Shown here one piece after another: positions 18,224 through 27,944 of a stretch of DNA of 64,000 nt. Made by a program: the position numbers and the translations under genes. The notes under the pieces are model-generated. The model made no database searches. It saw only the letters and a list, made by a program, of their open reading frames with translations, and was not told the DNA's origin. How positions within the stretch are numbered: the stretch's first letter is position 1; every line of letters begins with the position of its first letter. Where the stretch lies: the NCBI RefSeq assembly GCF_000241465.1, contig NZ_JH584235.1, forward strand, positions 2,931,203-2,995,202. Direction: 5' to 3'. This stretch comes from Sphingomonas echinoides ATCC 14820. GTDB taxonomy: Bacteria; Pseudomonadota; Alphaproteobacteria; Sphingomonadales; Sphingomonadaceae.

Positions 18224-18257
18224 CCGCGAGATAGTCTCGAATGATACTATTTCGCGG
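18224..18257. promoter_or_regulatory. Long inverted repeat in divergent promoter gap
   Basis: CCGCGAGATAGT at 18224-18235 and ACTATTTCGCGG at 18246-18257 are reverse complements at 11 of 12 positions, with a 10-base spacer. The dyad is centred between the start codons of the PLP enzyme and the glyoxalase-fold gene. The symmetry and the position suggest an operator for a dimeric regulator, though no regulator gene is adjacent. Confidence 0.55.
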
Positions 18258-18279
18258 CGGATCCGTGGGGGGACAGGAC

Positions 18280-18660
18280 ATGCCGATCGCAATCGTTTCA
18301 GTGCCCGTGACCGATGTGGCACGCGCGCGGACTTTTTACGTGGAAACGCTCGGACTGGTGGTGCTGCGCGACGAGGCGATGGGCCCTGACATGCGCTGGG
18401 TGCAGTTGCAGCCCAAGGATAGCGGCGCGACGGTTGCGCTGGTGACATGGTTCGATGCCATGCCCCCTGGATCGGTGCAGGGGCTGATGCTGGCGGTGGA
18501 CGATATCGATGCCGAACATGCGCGGCTGGCGGCGGCCGGGGCGACGGTGTCACCGGTCGACGAACAGCCATGGGGGCGCTTCACCATGCTGCAGGACCCG
18601 GACGGCAATGGCTGGATCGTCGCGCAATTGACCAATCCCGACGAAGTGAAGACGCGGTAA
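18280..18660 (+). CDS. Glyoxalase/bleomycin-resistance fold (VOC) protein
   Basis: 126 residues from the ATG at 18280, preceded by GGGGGGACAGG. The vicinal-oxygen-chelate fold is recognisable: IVSVPVTDVARARTFYVETLGL, then GLMLAVDDIDAEHARLAAAGA, and the closing FTMLQDPDGNGWIVAQL. Members bind a metal between two beta-alpha-beta-beta-beta units and carry out lyase, dioxygenase or resistance functions. The usual first metal His is not evident at the N-terminus, so catalysis is uncertain. Confidence 0.75.
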   Translation: MPIAIVSVPVTDVARARTFYVETLGLVVLRDEAMGPDMRWVQLQPKDSGATVALVTWFDAMPPGSVQGLMLAVDDIDAEHARLAAAGATVSPVDEQPWGRFTMLQDPDGNGWIVAQLTNPDEVKTR

Positions 18661-18690
18661 CGGGCTTTTGGCCGCCCGCTGGGCGAGGCG

Positions 18691-19461
18691 TCAGAGGCCG
18701 ATGATCGAAATCTGACGGCCATAGCCCGGCTCGCCGCGATGCGTTGCGCGGCGGAAGCTGAAGAAGCGCGCTTCATCGGCATAGGTGTCGAGCCCGAGCA
18801 TCGCCACGCGAGTCACCCCCACGCTGGCCAGGCGGTGCGCGACATAGGCCTCCAGGTCGAACTGGAAATGGCCCGCGCGGCCTTCGGCGAAGAAGCGTTC
18901 ATTGGCCGGGTCGTCGGCTGCGAAGCGATCCGCAAAGCCCGCGTCCACTTCGTAACTTGCGCGCGCGATGCACGGGCCGATCGCGGCGGCGATGCGGTCG
19001 CGCTGCGCACCGAGCGCTTCCATCGCCTCGATCGTCGCATCGGTCACGCCGCCGAGCGCGCCCTTCCACCCGGCATGCGCCGCGCCGATGACGCCGGCCT
19101 GCACATCCGCCAGCAACACCGGCGCGCAATCGGCGGTGACGATGCCGAGCGCGAGACCGGGGCGATCGGTCACCAGCGCATCGGCATGCGGGCGCGCATC
19201 GTCCGCAAACGGCGTGACCACGGTGACACAATCGGCGGAATGCACTTGATAGGGCGATAGCAAGCGCGCGCCGGGCTGCACCGCCGCCACGGCGCGCGCG
19301 CGGTTTTCGATGACGGCGGCCGCATCGTCGTCGGAGCCGATGCCGACGTTCAGCCAGGCATGGATACCCGTCGATACGCCGCCGATCCGCCCGAGAAAGC
19401 CATGCGGGATTCCCGCCAGCATCGGCGCGCGGATCACCTCGACGAGTGCGGGCGCGCTCAC
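18691..19461 (-). CDS. pgeF: PgeF/YfiH-family laccase-domain protein
   Basis: 256 residues. The DUF152 signature residues are present: ALGIVTADCAPVLLADV with the zinc Cys, GAAHAGWKGALGGV with the zinc His, and AAIGPCIARASYEV. These proteins were called polyphenol oxidases and are now linked to purine nucleoside cleavage (FAMIN-like) and peptidoglycan precursor editing. It overlaps the upstream GNAT gene by ATGA and ends the lgt-midA-GNAT-pgeF operon. Confidence 0.85.
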   Translation of the reverse strand: MSAPALVEVIRAPMLAGIPHGFLGRIGGVSTGIHAWLNVGIGSDDDAAAVIENRARAVAAVQPGARLLSPYQVHSADCVTVVTPFADDARPHADALVTDRPGLALGIVTADCAPVLLADVQAGVIGAAHAGWKGALGGVTDATIEAMEALGAQRDRIAAAIGPCIARASYEVDAGFADRFAADDPANERFFAEGRAGHFQFDLEAYVAHRLASVGVTRVAMLGLDTYADEARFFSFRRATHRGEPGYGRQISIIGL

Positions 19462-19967
19462 AGCACCAGCCGCATCAGATTGTCGTCATCGACGGTCGCG
19501 CCCACGCGGAAGGCGATCCGTCCAATGTCGTGAAAGCCGTATTTCTCATAGAAACGGTGCGCCCTGTGATTGTCGACATAGACGCTCAGGATCACCTCGC
19601 GCGCGCCGTGGCTGCGCGCATGGTCGAGCGACCACGCCATCAGCTCCTGCGCGACGCCCTGTCCGTGCCAGTCGCTGAGTACATAGAATTGGTAGAGCTC
19701 GATCGCATCAGGCCGCCATTCGCCGGGGAAGGTGACCGGCCCCATTTTGACGAAGCCGATGATCTGGCCCTCGTCCAGCGCCAGCCGGATCGCGAAATCG
19801 GGGTCGGACAGTTGCGCGGGCAAGCCATTGGGCCCGAACGCCTCGTCGAGAAACGCGCTCAGGTCGGATTCGGGATAGAGCATGCCGAAGGTTTCGGTGA
19901 ACGACTGGCGCGCCATTGCGGCCAGCGCTGGCCCGTCGATCGTCCGGGCGTCTCGGTAATGGATCAT
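19458..19967 (-). CDS. GNAT-family N-acetyltransferase
   Basis: 169 residues. The acetyl-CoA-binding motif A is seen in LSDWHGQGVAQELMAWSLDHA (Gln/Arg-x-x-Gly-x-Gly/Ala form). The C-terminal half SVYVDNHRAHRFYEKYGFHDIG is the classical motif B with the catalytic-type Tyr. The acceptor substrate is unknown. It is flanked by 4-base overlaps with midA and pgeF, so it is co-expressed with them. Confidence 0.85.
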   Translation of the reverse strand: MIHYRDARTIDGPALAAMARQSFTETFGMLYPESDLSAFLDEAFGPNGLPAQLSDPDFAIRLALDEGQIIGFVKMGPVTFPGEWRPDAIELYQFYVLSDWHGQGVAQELMAWSLDHARSHGAREVILSVYVDNHRAHRFYEKYGFHDIGRIAFRVGATVDDDNLMRLVL

Positions 19968-21103
19968 GCAAACCCCGCTGGGAGTGGCCAGTCGGGGGAG
20001 GAAACCGCCAGAACCTGGAATAAAGTGCCCATCGCCTGGGTCAGCCGCTGGTGATCGGCGGTGATACGCTCGGCGCGGTCGGGCGCAGCCTTGGCGAGCG
20101 CCGCCGCGCGCGCGGCGATACCGAGCGCGCCGAGGAATGCGCCCTGGCCGATCGGCCCTGCAACCTGCGCCCCCTCGACGATCGCCGCCGCGGCGAGCGT
20201 GCCGAAATCGACATGCGCGGTCAGGTCCTGCTCGCCGGGCGCCTCATAGGGGTTGGCGTAGGCATGGCCGCGCACCGCCTGCAGCGTGTCGCCGACGGCG
20301 GGGCCATCATAGCCGTAATCGACCACCAGCAGCGCACCACCTTGCGCGACGATGCGCTGGGCGAGGCTGCGCAGGATCGCCACGCTGGCGGGCGACGTCT
20401 CGATCACCGATCCGGCGGCGGCATCGCGCAAGGCTTCGGGGATGACGCCATCGGGCACTTGCTTGCCGGCAATCGGCAGGAACAAAGTGTCCTGGCAGGC
20501 GACCAACCGCTCGAACCAGCCGCCTGTACCCTTGACGAGTTGCCGGATCGGCAGCGCGTCGAAGAATTCGTTGGCGACGGCAATCAGCGGGCGATCGGCG
20601 GGCAATGTGTCGATCGCGTCGTGCCAGGTCGCGTGCGGCAAGCGCTCGGCTTGCGCGGCGCGCAGCACCGGGCTGGTTTCGACCAGGTGCACCGGCGGCA
20701 CGAAACCGGCCTTGCCCGCCGCGCGCAGCGCATCGGTCGAGAGCGTTCCGCGACCGGGGCCGAGTTCGACCCACGCCGCGTGCGGCCGCCCGGCGCGGTC
20801 CCACAGATCGGCACCCCACAGGCCGATCAACTCGCCGAACATCTGGCTGATTTCGGGCGCGGTTGTGAAATCGCCGCCGCTGCCGAGCGGATCGCGCGTC
20901 GCATAATATTGCTGGTTGGCCGCCGCCATGAACTGCGCGAGCGAAATCGGCCCGGCGAGCGTGATCGCACGGGCGAGGCGGTCGGCCAAATCTCCCCTCT
21001 CGCTCATCGGAGGGGCTGGGGGAGGGGCTGTTATAGGATCGAGGGACGCTGCGGCCATTCCCTCCCCTAACCCCTCCCGCACGCGGGAGGGGGACTTTTT
21101 CAT
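19964..21103 (-). CDS. MidA/NDUFAF7-family SAM-dependent methyltransferase
   Basis: 379 residues from ATG 21103, which overlaps the lgt stop (ATGA). The core is a class I methyltransferase with [18 protein letters not shown] as SAM loop, and [17 protein letters not shown] and [11 protein letters not shown] as conserved strands. The mitochondrial relative methylates an arginine of a complex I subunit, and the bacterial role may be similar. The first 32 residues are encoded by a G/C palindromic repeat ([15 protein letters not shown]...), and conserved sequence starts only near a second Met at 21007. Either start is possible. Confidence 0.85.
   Translation of the reverse strand: MKKSPSRVREGLGEGMAAASLDPITAPPPAPPMSERGDLADRLARAITLAGPISLAQFMAAANQQYYATRDPLGSGGDFTTAPEISQMFGELIGLWGADLWDRAGRPHAAWVELGPGRGTLSTDALRAAGKAGFVPPVHLVETSPVLRAAQAERLPHATWHDAIDTLPADRPLIAVANEFFDALPIRQLVKGTGGWFERLVACQDTLFLPIAGKQVPDGVIPEALRDAAAGSVIETSPASVAILRSLAQRIVAQGGALLVVDYGYDGPAVGDTLQAVRGHAYANPYEAPGEQDLTAHVDFGTLAAAAIVEGAQVAGPIGQGAFLGALGIAARAAALAKAAPDRAERITADHQRLTQAMGTLFQVLAVSSPDWPLPAGFA
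21071..21092. repeat. Palindromic GC repeat inside the midA 5' end
   Basis: CCCCTCCCGC and GCGGGAGGGG are perfect 10-bp arms around AC. Related G/C-rich blocks (CCCTCCCC, GGAGGGGCTGGGGGAGGGGC) extend from about 20993. The hairpin lies just inside midA and beside the lgt stop. This family of short palindromes is, from memory, widespread in sphingomonads, where copies occasionally enter reading frames. Confidence 0.75.
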
Positions 21104-22011
21104 GCCACGCTCGCGTCGCCCGCGATCGGCACGACGCGGTGGCGGCGGCCCTTGGCGGTGACGATCAGATAGAGCCCGGCCACGATCATCGGCAGCGTCA
21201 GCACCTGGCCCATATGGATCGTGTGCGCGAAGAAGCCGCCCCACCATTGGTTGAATTGCGCATCGGGCTCGCGGAAGAATTCGACGGTGAAGCGCGCCAG
21301 GCCATAGCCAAGCAGGAACAGCCCGACCAATTTGCCCGGCTCATAGCGCGCCTTGGTCTTCCAGAAGGCAAACCACAGCACCGCGAACAAGGCGACGCCC
21401 TCCAGCCCGGCTTCGTAGAGCTGGCTCGGGTGGCGTGCGGGTTCGATCATGCCGCTTTGCACGGTGTCGTTGAACACGATTGCCCATGGCACGTCGGCGG
21501 GCTTGCCCCACAATTCGCCGTTCACGAAATTGGCGATCCGCCCGAAGAACAGGCCGAACGGCACCGCGCAGGCGAGATAATCATGCACGCGCAGCCAATC
21601 GAGCTTTTGCGAGCGTGCGAACAGGATGATGCCGATCGAGGTGCCGATCATCCCGCCGTGGAACGACATGCCGCCATCCCACAGCTTGAACAGGCCCCAG
21701 GTGGTCAGCAATTGCGGCGCATAGAACAGCGCATAGCCCAGCCGCCCGCCTAGGATGATGCCGAGCGTAGCGTAGAACACCAGATCATCGGCATGACGCC
21801 GCGCCATCGGTGCGCCCGGCTGGCGCAGCAGCTTCAGCAGATACCACCAGCCGACCAGGATGCCGGTGATATAGGCGATCGAATACCATTTGATCTGGAA
21901 GAAACGCAGGTCGATCGCCACCGGATTGAGGTGGAGATCGGCGAAATGGAGGTGGCCCTGCGCGGCCGAGGCGGCATTGGCGAGCACGGGCAGGGCGGCG
22001 GTCAGGATCAA
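21100..22011 (-). CDS. lgt: Prolipoprotein diacylglyceryl transferase
   Basis: Lgt attaches diacylglycerol to the lipobox Cys of prelipoproteins in the inner membrane. Family signatures are complete: [26 protein letters not shown] and the hallmark [14 protein letters not shown], followed by [14 protein letters not shown] and seven expected membrane segments. The open frame runs further upstream, but conserved sequence begins near [17 protein letters not shown]. The likely start is TTG 22011, with GGGGA seven bases before it, giving 303 residues. A GTG a few codons later is an alternative. It heads a four-gene overlapping operon. Confidence 0.9.
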   Translation of the reverse strand: MILTAALPVLANAASAAQGHLHFADLHLNPVAIDLRFFQIKWYSIAYITGILVGWWYLLKLLRQPGAPMARRHADDLVFYATLGIILGGRLGYALFYAPQLLTTWGLFKLWDGGMSFHGGMIGTSIGIILFARSQKLDWLRVHDYLACAVPFGLFFGRIANFVNGELWGKPADVPWAIVFNDTVQSGMIEPARHPSQLYEAGLEGVALFAVLWFAFWKTKARYEPGKLVGLFLLGYGLARFTVEFFREPDAQFNQWWGGFFAHTIHMGQVLTLPMIVAGLYLIVTAKGRRHRVVPIAGDASVA

Positions 22012-22076
22012 GGCTTTTCCCCGAGGATTTGCGCCTCCATAATGGGGGAAGGCGATAAGACCAAGTGGAGAGCGAG

Positions 22077-23780
22077 ATGCCGAGCAAACTGGACCTGCGG
22101 ATGGATGCCGCGCTGGCGGGGCTGACCGGCCCCGGGGCACCATTCGGCTTGGGATCCGTAACGGCAGGTGGCGTCGAGCTGCCGCTGATCACCGGCGTGC
22201 CGCAGACCTTGCCCCCCTATTTCGCGCATTATTGTGCGAATCACGCCGAGCTGCCTTTCCTGGTGGCGGGGCCCGAGCGGCTGACCTTTGCCGAGGTCTA
22301 TGCGGTCGCGCAGGGCGTCGCGAAGAGCCTGATTGCACACCATCACGTTGCCCCCGGCGACCGGATCGGCATCGCGATGCGCAATTCGCCGTCATGGATC
22401 GCGCTGTACATGGGCATCGTGATGGCGGGCGGTGTCGCGACGCTGCTCAACGGCTGGTGGCAGTCCGAAGAGCTGGCGACGGCGGTGGCCGAGGTCGAAT
22501 GCCGTCTGGTCTTTGCCGACCCGCCGCGCGCCAAACGGCTGGCCGATATCGATGGGCTCGATGTCGCGGTGGTGACGGTCGATGACGTGCGGCCGCTTGG
22601 CATCGCGCTGGCGGCGCTGGCCGGACCGGCCGATGTCGCCCTGCCGACGATCGCGCCCGAAGACCCCGCCACGATCCTGTTCACCTCGGGCTCGACCGGG
22701 CAGTCGAAGGGTGCGATCAGCAACCACCGTGCGGTCACGCAGGGCGTGTTCAACTATCTGGCGCAAGCGCTGGTGATGCTCGGTATCACGACTGCGGACG
22801 GCACTCCGCCGGTCGGCCAGCCCGCGACCTTGCTCAACGTGCCACTCTTCCATGTCACCGCCGAAGTCCCGGTGTTCCTGCAAAGCTTCGCGATGGGGCG
22901 CAAACTGGTGCTGATGCCGAAATGGGATGCCGAAGAAGCGATGCGGCTGATCCAGGCGGAAAAGATCAGCTATTTCGTCGGTGTGCCGCTGATGAGCTTC
23001 GAAATCCTGACGCACCCCAAGCGCGCCGAGTATGATCTGTCCTCGGTTACCGATTTCGCGGCGGGGGGGGCGCCCCGCCCGGTCGAGCATGTCCGCCGCA
23101 TCGCCGACGAAATGGGCGGCCCCAAGCCGCTGCTCGGTTATGGCCTGACCGAGACCAATGGCGTGGGCTGCGGCAATTTCCGCGACAACTACCTCGCCAA
23201 ACCCAATTCGACTGGCCGCGCATCGGCACCCCTGGTCGATCTCGCGATCCTGGATGGCGCGGGCAAACCAGTCGCGCAGGGTGAGCGCGGCGAGGTCGGT
23301 ATCCGCTCGATCTGCAACTTCACCGAATATTATGGGCGGCCCGATGCGACCGCCGCCGCCTTCACCGCCGATCGCTATTTTCTGACCGGCGACATCGGTT
23401 ATCTGGACGAGGATGGGTATCTGTTCATCGTCGATCGCAAGAAGGACATCATCATCCGCGGCGGCGAGAATATCTCGTGCCAGGAAGTCGAGGCGGCGAT
23501 TTACGAGCATCCGGCGGTGGCCGAGGCAGCCGTATTCGGCCTTCCCGACGAACGCTTTGGCGAAGTGCCGGGCGCGGTGGTGCTGCCGCGCGAGGGCGAG
23601 ACGCTGACGACCGAGGCGCTGTGCGCATTCCTGTTTGCGCATGTTGCCGCCTTCAAGGTGCCGCAGCGCATTTGGATCGTCGATCACGCACTGCCACGCC
23701 TGGGCACCGAGAAGATCGACAAGGTATCGATCCGCACCAAATATCGCGCACTGGCGGCGGCGGAGACCGTGACGGCATAG
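22077..23780 (+). CDS. Class I adenylate-forming acyl-CoA synthetase
   Basis: 567 residues from the ATG at 22077 (GGAG ribosome site). AMP-binding motifs appear in order: [20 protein letters not shown] (P-loop-like), [29 protein letters not shown] and [19 protein letters not shown]. The expected C-terminal catalytic Lys lies in a variant LGTEKIDK instead of the common ATGKI. The enzyme activates a carboxylic acid as acyl-AMP and then acyl-CoA. Fatty or aromatic acids are both possible, and PHA precursor supply is only a contextual idea. Confidence 0.85.
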   Translation: MPSKLDLRMDAALAGLTGPGAPFGLGSVTAGGVELPLITGVPQTLPPYFAHYCANHAELPFLVAGPERLTFAEVYAVAQGVAKSLIAHHHVAPGDRIGIAMRNSPSWIALYMGIVMAGGVATLLNGWWQSEELATAVAEVECRLVFADPPRAKRLADIDGLDVAVVTVDDVRPLGIALAALAGPADVALPTIAPEDPATILFTSGSTGQSKGAISNHRAVTQGVFNYLAQALVMLGITTADGTPPVGQPATLLNVPLFHVTAEVPVFLQSFAMGRKLVLMPKWDAEEAMRLIQAEKISYFVGVPLMSFEILTHPKRAEYDLSSVTDFAAGGAPRPVEHVRRIADEMGGPKPLLGYGLTETNGVGCGNFRDNYLAKPNSTGRASAPLVDLAILDGAGKPVAQGERGEVGIRSICNFTEYYGRPDATAAAFTADRYFLTGDIGYLDEDGYLFIVDRKKDIIIRGGENISCQEVEAAIYEHPAVAEAAVFGLPDERFGEVPGAVVLPREGETLTTEALCAFLFAHVAAFKVPQRIWIVDHALPRLGTEKIDKVSIRTKYRALAAAETVTA

Positions 23781-23826
23781 CCACACCGAACTGGCGGTGC
23801 GGCGCTTGGCGCGATAGAGCAAGGCG

Positions 23827-26064
23827 ATGGCTTCCCCCGCACCCCCGAAGATCGATCGTCGCACGCTGCTGATCGGTGGTGGGGCAGGGATCGGGCTGGT
23901 CGTGGCGTGGGGGCTATGGCCACGGCGCTATTCCGGCAATCTCACCGCCGACAAGGGCGAGAGCGTGTTTGGCGCGTGGCTCAAGATCGGCGACGATGGC
24001 CATGTCACCGTCGCCGTGCCGCAGGCCGAGCATGGGCAGGGCGTCTACACGACGCTGCCGCAAATCATCGCCGACGAACTGGGTGCGGACTGGCGGACGG
24101 TCGCGGTGGAGGCAGCCCCGTTCAATCCGCTCTACGCCAATGCGCTTGGCGCGCGCGAACTGTTCGAGCAGCCGGGCGACGGCCTGGTCAAGGCGTGGCG
24201 CCAGGCTCATGCCGGGCGGATGGGGCTGATGCTGACCGCCGGATCGACCTCGATCCGCGCATTTGAGGACCCTTTGCGCGCGGCGGGGGCGGCGGCGCGC
24301 GTGTTGTTGTGCCAGGCTGCGGCCAAACGGTGGAAGGTCGCGTGGCAGGCGTGCACCACCGCCGAGGGTTTTGTCGTCCACGGCAAGGACAGGTTGCGCT
24401 TCGCCGAGCTGGCGGCTGAGGCGGTCGGTGGCACCCTGCCCGATCCGTTGCCGCTGCGCGGGGATGGTGGCGACCGGCTGTCGGGCCAGTCGCTGCCCCG
24501 GCTCGATGGCCCCTCCAAGATCGACGGATCGGCCAATTTCGCAGGCGACGTGCGCTTGCCCGACATGGTCTATGCCAGCATCCGCCAAGGCCCGGTGGGT
24601 GACAGCACGTTGGTGCGGGTCGATCGCACGGCGGCAGAGCGCGTTCGCGGCGTGTTGCAGGTCGTCACCAACGATCGCTGGGTCGCGGCGATCGCCAATA
24701 ATTGGTGGGCGGCGAACACGGCGCTCGATGCGCTCGCCCCCCGGTTCGAGACGAAAAGCCGCGTGGTCAACACCGCCAGCATCACTGCGGCGCTGAAGGC
24801 CGCGCTCGACGGGCCCGGCGCACGCATCGCGCGGCAGGGCGATCTGTCGGCGGTGTTCAAGGGCGCGCGCGTGGTGACCGCCGATTACCATGTCGGCCTT
24901 GCCGCGCACGCCGCGATCGAGACGATGACGGCGACCGCGCAGTATCGGGACGGGCGGCTGGAACTGTGGTTGCCGACCCAGGCACCGGGATTGGCGCGCA
25001 GCGCGGCGGCGGCGGCGATCGGTGTTAGCGAGGATGCGGTGCTCGTGCATCCGATGCTGATCGGTGGATCGTTCGGCGCGAATCTGGAAACGCAGTGCGC
25101 GGCGCAGGCGGCGGTGCTGGCGCACAGCCTCAAACGCCCGGTGCAACTGGTGTGGAGCCGGTCGGAGGATCTGCTGCACGATCGCTATCGCCCCCCGGCA
25201 ATGGCCCGGATGGCGGCGCGGCTCGGCGGCAACGGACAGATCCTCGGCTGGCTGGCCAAGATCGCCGCCCCTGCCACCGGGCAGGATCTGGCGGCGCGCT
25301 TACTGGCGCACGATACGGGGTTCCGCACGGCGCAAGCCGTCACGCCGTTCGGCGATGGCTATGCGGTGGCCGGGGCCACGCCGTTTTACCGTATTCCGGC
25401 TTATGCGATCGACCATCACCCGGCCGATATCGGTGTGCCAACCGGACATTGGCGCTCGGGCGCGCATAGCTACACGACGTTTTTTACCGAGTGTTTTCTG
25501 GACGAACTGGCGCATGTCGCGGGAACCGAGCCGCTGTCCTTCCGCATCGGCATGCTGGGCGGGGATGCGCGGCTGGCGCGGTGCCTTTCGACCGCCGCGT
25601 CGCTTGGCGGTTGGGAAGGCGGCATTGCGGGAAGCGGGCAGGGCATTGCCTGCCACAGCTTTCGCGGCAGCCATATCGCGGTGCTGGTCGAGGCGCATGT
25701 CGGCGAGGGGCAGGCGGTCAGCGTCGATCGCATCGTCGCGGCGGTCGATTGCGGGCGGCAGATCAATCCCGACATCGTCCGCCAGCAAATCGAGGGCGGG
25801 TTGCTGTTCGGCATGGCGGCGGCGACCGGCAGCGCGACCGGGTTCAAGGCCAATCTGGCCCAGGCGCGCGGCTTTGGCGATCTCGGCCTGCCACGACTGG
25901 CCGACACCCCTGACATTACGGTCGAGCTGATTTCGAGCGAGGCGGAGCCGGGCGGGGTGAGCGAACTCGCCGTGCCGCCGGTTGCGCCCGCAATTGCCAA
26001 TGCCCTGCAAGCCGCTACGGGCTATCGCTTGCGCCGCCTGCCGCTCACTCCGGGAACCGTTTGA
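23827..26064 (+). CDS. Xanthine dehydrogenase-family molybdopterin subunit, IorB-like, Tat-exported
   Basis: 745 residues. The N-terminus has a twin-arginine signal (DRRTLLIGGGAGIGLVVAW), so the folded molybdoenzyme is probably exported to the periplasm. The body matches the aldehyde oxidase/isoquinoline 1-oxidoreductase large subunit: VPQAEHGQGVYTTLPQIIADE, GGSFGANLETQCAAQAA for the cofactor region, and VDCGRQINPDIVRQQIEGG near the C-terminus. The partner 2Fe-2S subunit that normally accompanies it is not adjacent. The stop overlaps the hemH ATG by one base (TGATG). Confidence 0.8.
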   Translation: MASPAPPKIDRRTLLIGGGAGIGLVVAWGLWPRRYSGNLTADKGESVFGAWLKIGDDGHVTVAVPQAEHGQGVYTTLPQIIADELGADWRTVAVEAAPFNPLYANALGARELFEQPGDGLVKAWRQAHAGRMGLMLTAGSTSIRAFEDPLRAAGAAARVLLCQAAAKRWKVAWQACTTAEGFVVHGKDRLRFAELAAEAVGGTLPDPLPLRGDGGDRLSGQSLPRLDGPSKIDGSANFAGDVRLPDMVYASIRQGPVGDSTLVRVDRTAAERVRGVLQVVTNDRWVAAIANNWWAANTALDALAPRFETKSRVVNTASITAALKAALDGPGARIARQGDLSAVFKGARVVTADYHVGLAAHAAIETMTATAQYRDGRLELWLPTQAPGLARSAAAAAIGVSEDAVLVHPMLIGGSFGANLETQCAAQAAVLAHSLKRPVQLVWSRSEDLLHDRYRPPAMARMAARLGGNGQILGWLAKIAAPATGQDLAARLLAHDTGFRTAQAVTPFGDGYAVAGATPFYRIPAYAIDHHPADIGVPTGHWRSGAHSYTTFFTECFLDELAHVAGTEPLSFRIGMLGGDARLARCLSTAASLGGWEGGIAGSGQGIACHSFRGSHIAVLVEAHVGEGQAVSVDRIVAAVDCGRQINPDIVRQQIEGGLLFGMAAATGSATGFKANLAQARGFGDLGLPRLADTPDITVELISSEAEPGGVSELAVPPVAPAIANALQAATGYRLRRLPLTPGTV

Positions 26065-27077
26065 TGCCACCGATTCTCCCCGCCGGACATCCGGTCGTGC
26101 CCAAGCCGAAGATCGGCGTTCTGCTCACCAATCTCGGCACGCCGGACGGGCCCGATACCAAGTCGGTCAAACGCTATCTCGCCGAATTTCTCTCGGACCG
26201 CCGCGTTGTGGAGATTCCGCCGCTGATTTGGCAGCCGATCCTGCGCGGCATCATCCTGAACACCCGTCCGCAAAAATCAGCGGAAGCCTATGCCCAGGTG
26301 TGGAGCGCCGACGGCTCGCCTTTGGCCGCGATCACCAAGGCGCAGAGCGCGGCGCTGCAAGGGGCGTTCGGCGCGGACGTGCTGGTCGATTGGGCGATGC
26401 GCTATGGCAATCCCTCCATCCCCAATCGCCTGCAGGCGATGAAGGATGCTGGCTGCGAACGGATCCTGATCGCGCCGCTCTATCCGCAATATTGCGGGGC
26501 GACGACCGCGACCGCCAATGACAAAGCCTTTGCCGCTTTGGCCAAGATGCGCTGGCAACCGGCCTTGCGCACCTTGCCGCCTTATTATGACGACCCCGCT
26601 TATATCGAGGCGCTGGCGCAATCGCTGACGGCGGGGCTGGCCGCGCTCGATTTCGAGCCGCAGGCGATCGTTGCCAGTTTCCACGGCATGCCGCAGCGCA
26701 CGCTCGAACTGGGCGATCCCTATCACTGCCATTGCCAGAAGACCGCGCGGTTGCTGGGCGAGCGGCTGGGGCGGCCGATGACGGTCACCTTCCAATCGCG
26801 CTTCGGGCGCGCGAAGTGGCTCGAACCGGCGACCGACGCGACGCTCGATGCGCTGCCGGCCAAGGGCATCACCAAGGTCGCGATTTTCGCCCCCGGCTTT
26901 TCGGCCGATTGCCTTGAAACGCTGGAGGAACTGGCGATTCGGGGGCGGGAGAGCTTCGAGGAAAATGGCGGCACCCATTTCGCCTATATCCCCTGCCTCA
27001 ATGCCGATGAGATCGGCATCGAAATGCTACGGGTTTTACTTGCGCGTCAACTTGAAGGGTGGACGCCATCCGCCTAG
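26064..27077 (+). CDS. hemH: Ferrochelatase
   Basis: 337 residues. HemH inserts Fe2+ into protoporphyrin IX, the last step of haem synthesis. The start is the ATG that overlaps the preceding stop; homology begins almost at once (KIGVLLTNLGTPDGPD). The metal-binding His is in ASFHGMPQRTLELGDPYHCHC, and the C-terminal active-site region reads APGFSADCLETLEELAI. Its coupling to a molybdopterin oxidoreductase gene is unusual, and the functional reason is not obvious. Confidence 0.95.
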   Translation: MPPILPAGHPVVPKPKIGVLLTNLGTPDGPDTKSVKRYLAEFLSDRRVVEIPPLIWQPILRGIILNTRPQKSAEAYAQVWSADGSPLAAITKAQSAALQGAFGADVLVDWAMRYGNPSIPNRLQAMKDAGCERILIAPLYPQYCGATTATANDKAFAALAKMRWQPALRTLPPYYDDPAYIEALAQSLTAGLAALDFEPQAIVASFHGMPQRTLELGDPYHCHCQKTARLLGERLGRPMTVTFQSRFGRAKWLEPATDATLDALPAKGITKVAIFAPGFSADCLETLEELAIRGRESFEENGGTHFAYIPCLNADEIGIEMLRVLLARQLEGWTPSA

Positions 27078-27113
27078 CGTGGGCTAGGCGATAGATCCTG
27101 GGAGGAGAGTTTA

Positions 27114-27836
27114 ATGGCACGCGTCGCGATCGTAACCGGCGGCACTCGCGGGATTGGGGAGGCGATCAGCCTCGCGCTGAAGGATCATGGCATGACGGTC
27201 GCTGCGACCTATGCCGGCAACGATGATCGTGCACGCGACTTCACCGAACGCACCGGCATCGCCGCCTTCAAATGGGATGTGGCGGATTACGAGGCCTGCC
27301 AGGAAGGCACGGCGAAAGTGGTCGAGGCGCTGGGGCCGGTCGACGTGCTGGTCAACAATGCCGGCATCACGCGCGACGGCACGATCATGAAGCTCAGCTA
27401 CCAGGCGTGGAAAGAGGTGATCGACACCAATTTGGGCGGTTGCTTCAACATGGCCAAGGCGGTGTTCCCGGGCATGCGCGACCGCAAATGGGGGCGCATC
27501 GTCAATATCGGGTCGATCAACGGCCAGGCCGGGCAATATGGCCAGGTCAATTACGCGGCCGCCAAATCGGGCATTCACGGTTTCACCAAGGCGCTGGCGC
27601 AAGAGGGCGCGCGGGCGGGCGTAACGGTCAACGCGATCGCGCCCGGCTATATCGATACCGACATGGTCGCCGCCGTCCCGGCGGACGTGCTGGAGAAGAT
27701 CGTTGCCAAGATCCCGGTCGGTCGGTTGGGGCAAGCGAGCGAAATCGCGCGCGGCGTTGCCTTCCTGTGTTCCGACGAGGGCGGGTTCGTCACCGGCTCG
27801 ACGCTCAGCATCAATGGCGGGCAACATATGTATTGA
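27114..27836 (+). CDS. phaB: Acetoacetyl-CoA reductase
   Basis: 240 residues of the SDR family, preceded by a strong GGGAGGAGAG ribosome site. It reduces acetoacetyl-CoA to (R)-3-hydroxybutyryl-CoA for the PHA synthase. Motifs: VTGGTRGIGEA at the N-terminus, NNAGITRDGTIMKLSYQAWK, catalytic Ser in GSINGQAGQYGQ and Tyr-x3-Lys in NYAAAKSG. INGQAGQ(Y/F)GQ and INGGQHMY at the C-terminus separate PhaB from FabG. It is unlinked to phaC, which lies 16 kb upstream. The phaA thiolase is not in the window. Confidence 0.9.
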   Translation: MARVAIVTGGTRGIGEAISLALKDHGMTVAATYAGNDDRARDFTERTGIAAFKWDVADYEACQEGTAKVVEALGPVDVLVNNAGITRDGTIMKLSYQAWKEVIDTNLGGCFNMAKAVFPGMRDRKWGRIVNIGSINGQAGQYGQVNYAAAKSGIHGFTKALAQEGARAGVTVNAIAPGYIDTDMVAAVPADVLEKIVAKIPVGRLGQASEIARGVAFLCSDEGGFVTGSTLSINGGQHMY

Positions 27837-27865
27837 TCGCCCGGCGCATCGCGCCCGGACATAAA

Positions 27866-27895
27866 GGAGGCCGACCTCTAGGGAAGCCGGCCTCC
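27866..27895 (+). terminator. Hairpin after phaB
   Basis: GGAGGCCG pairs with CGGCCTCC around a 14-base loop. It lies between phaB and the convergent glycine-zipper gene. There is no T run, so it is a weak or rho-assisted stop for either direction. Confidence 0.5.
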
Positions 27896-27944
27896 GCCCC
27901 CTGTTCCGCAACGCGGGGGAACTCTGAAAAGCGTCGCGGTCGCG

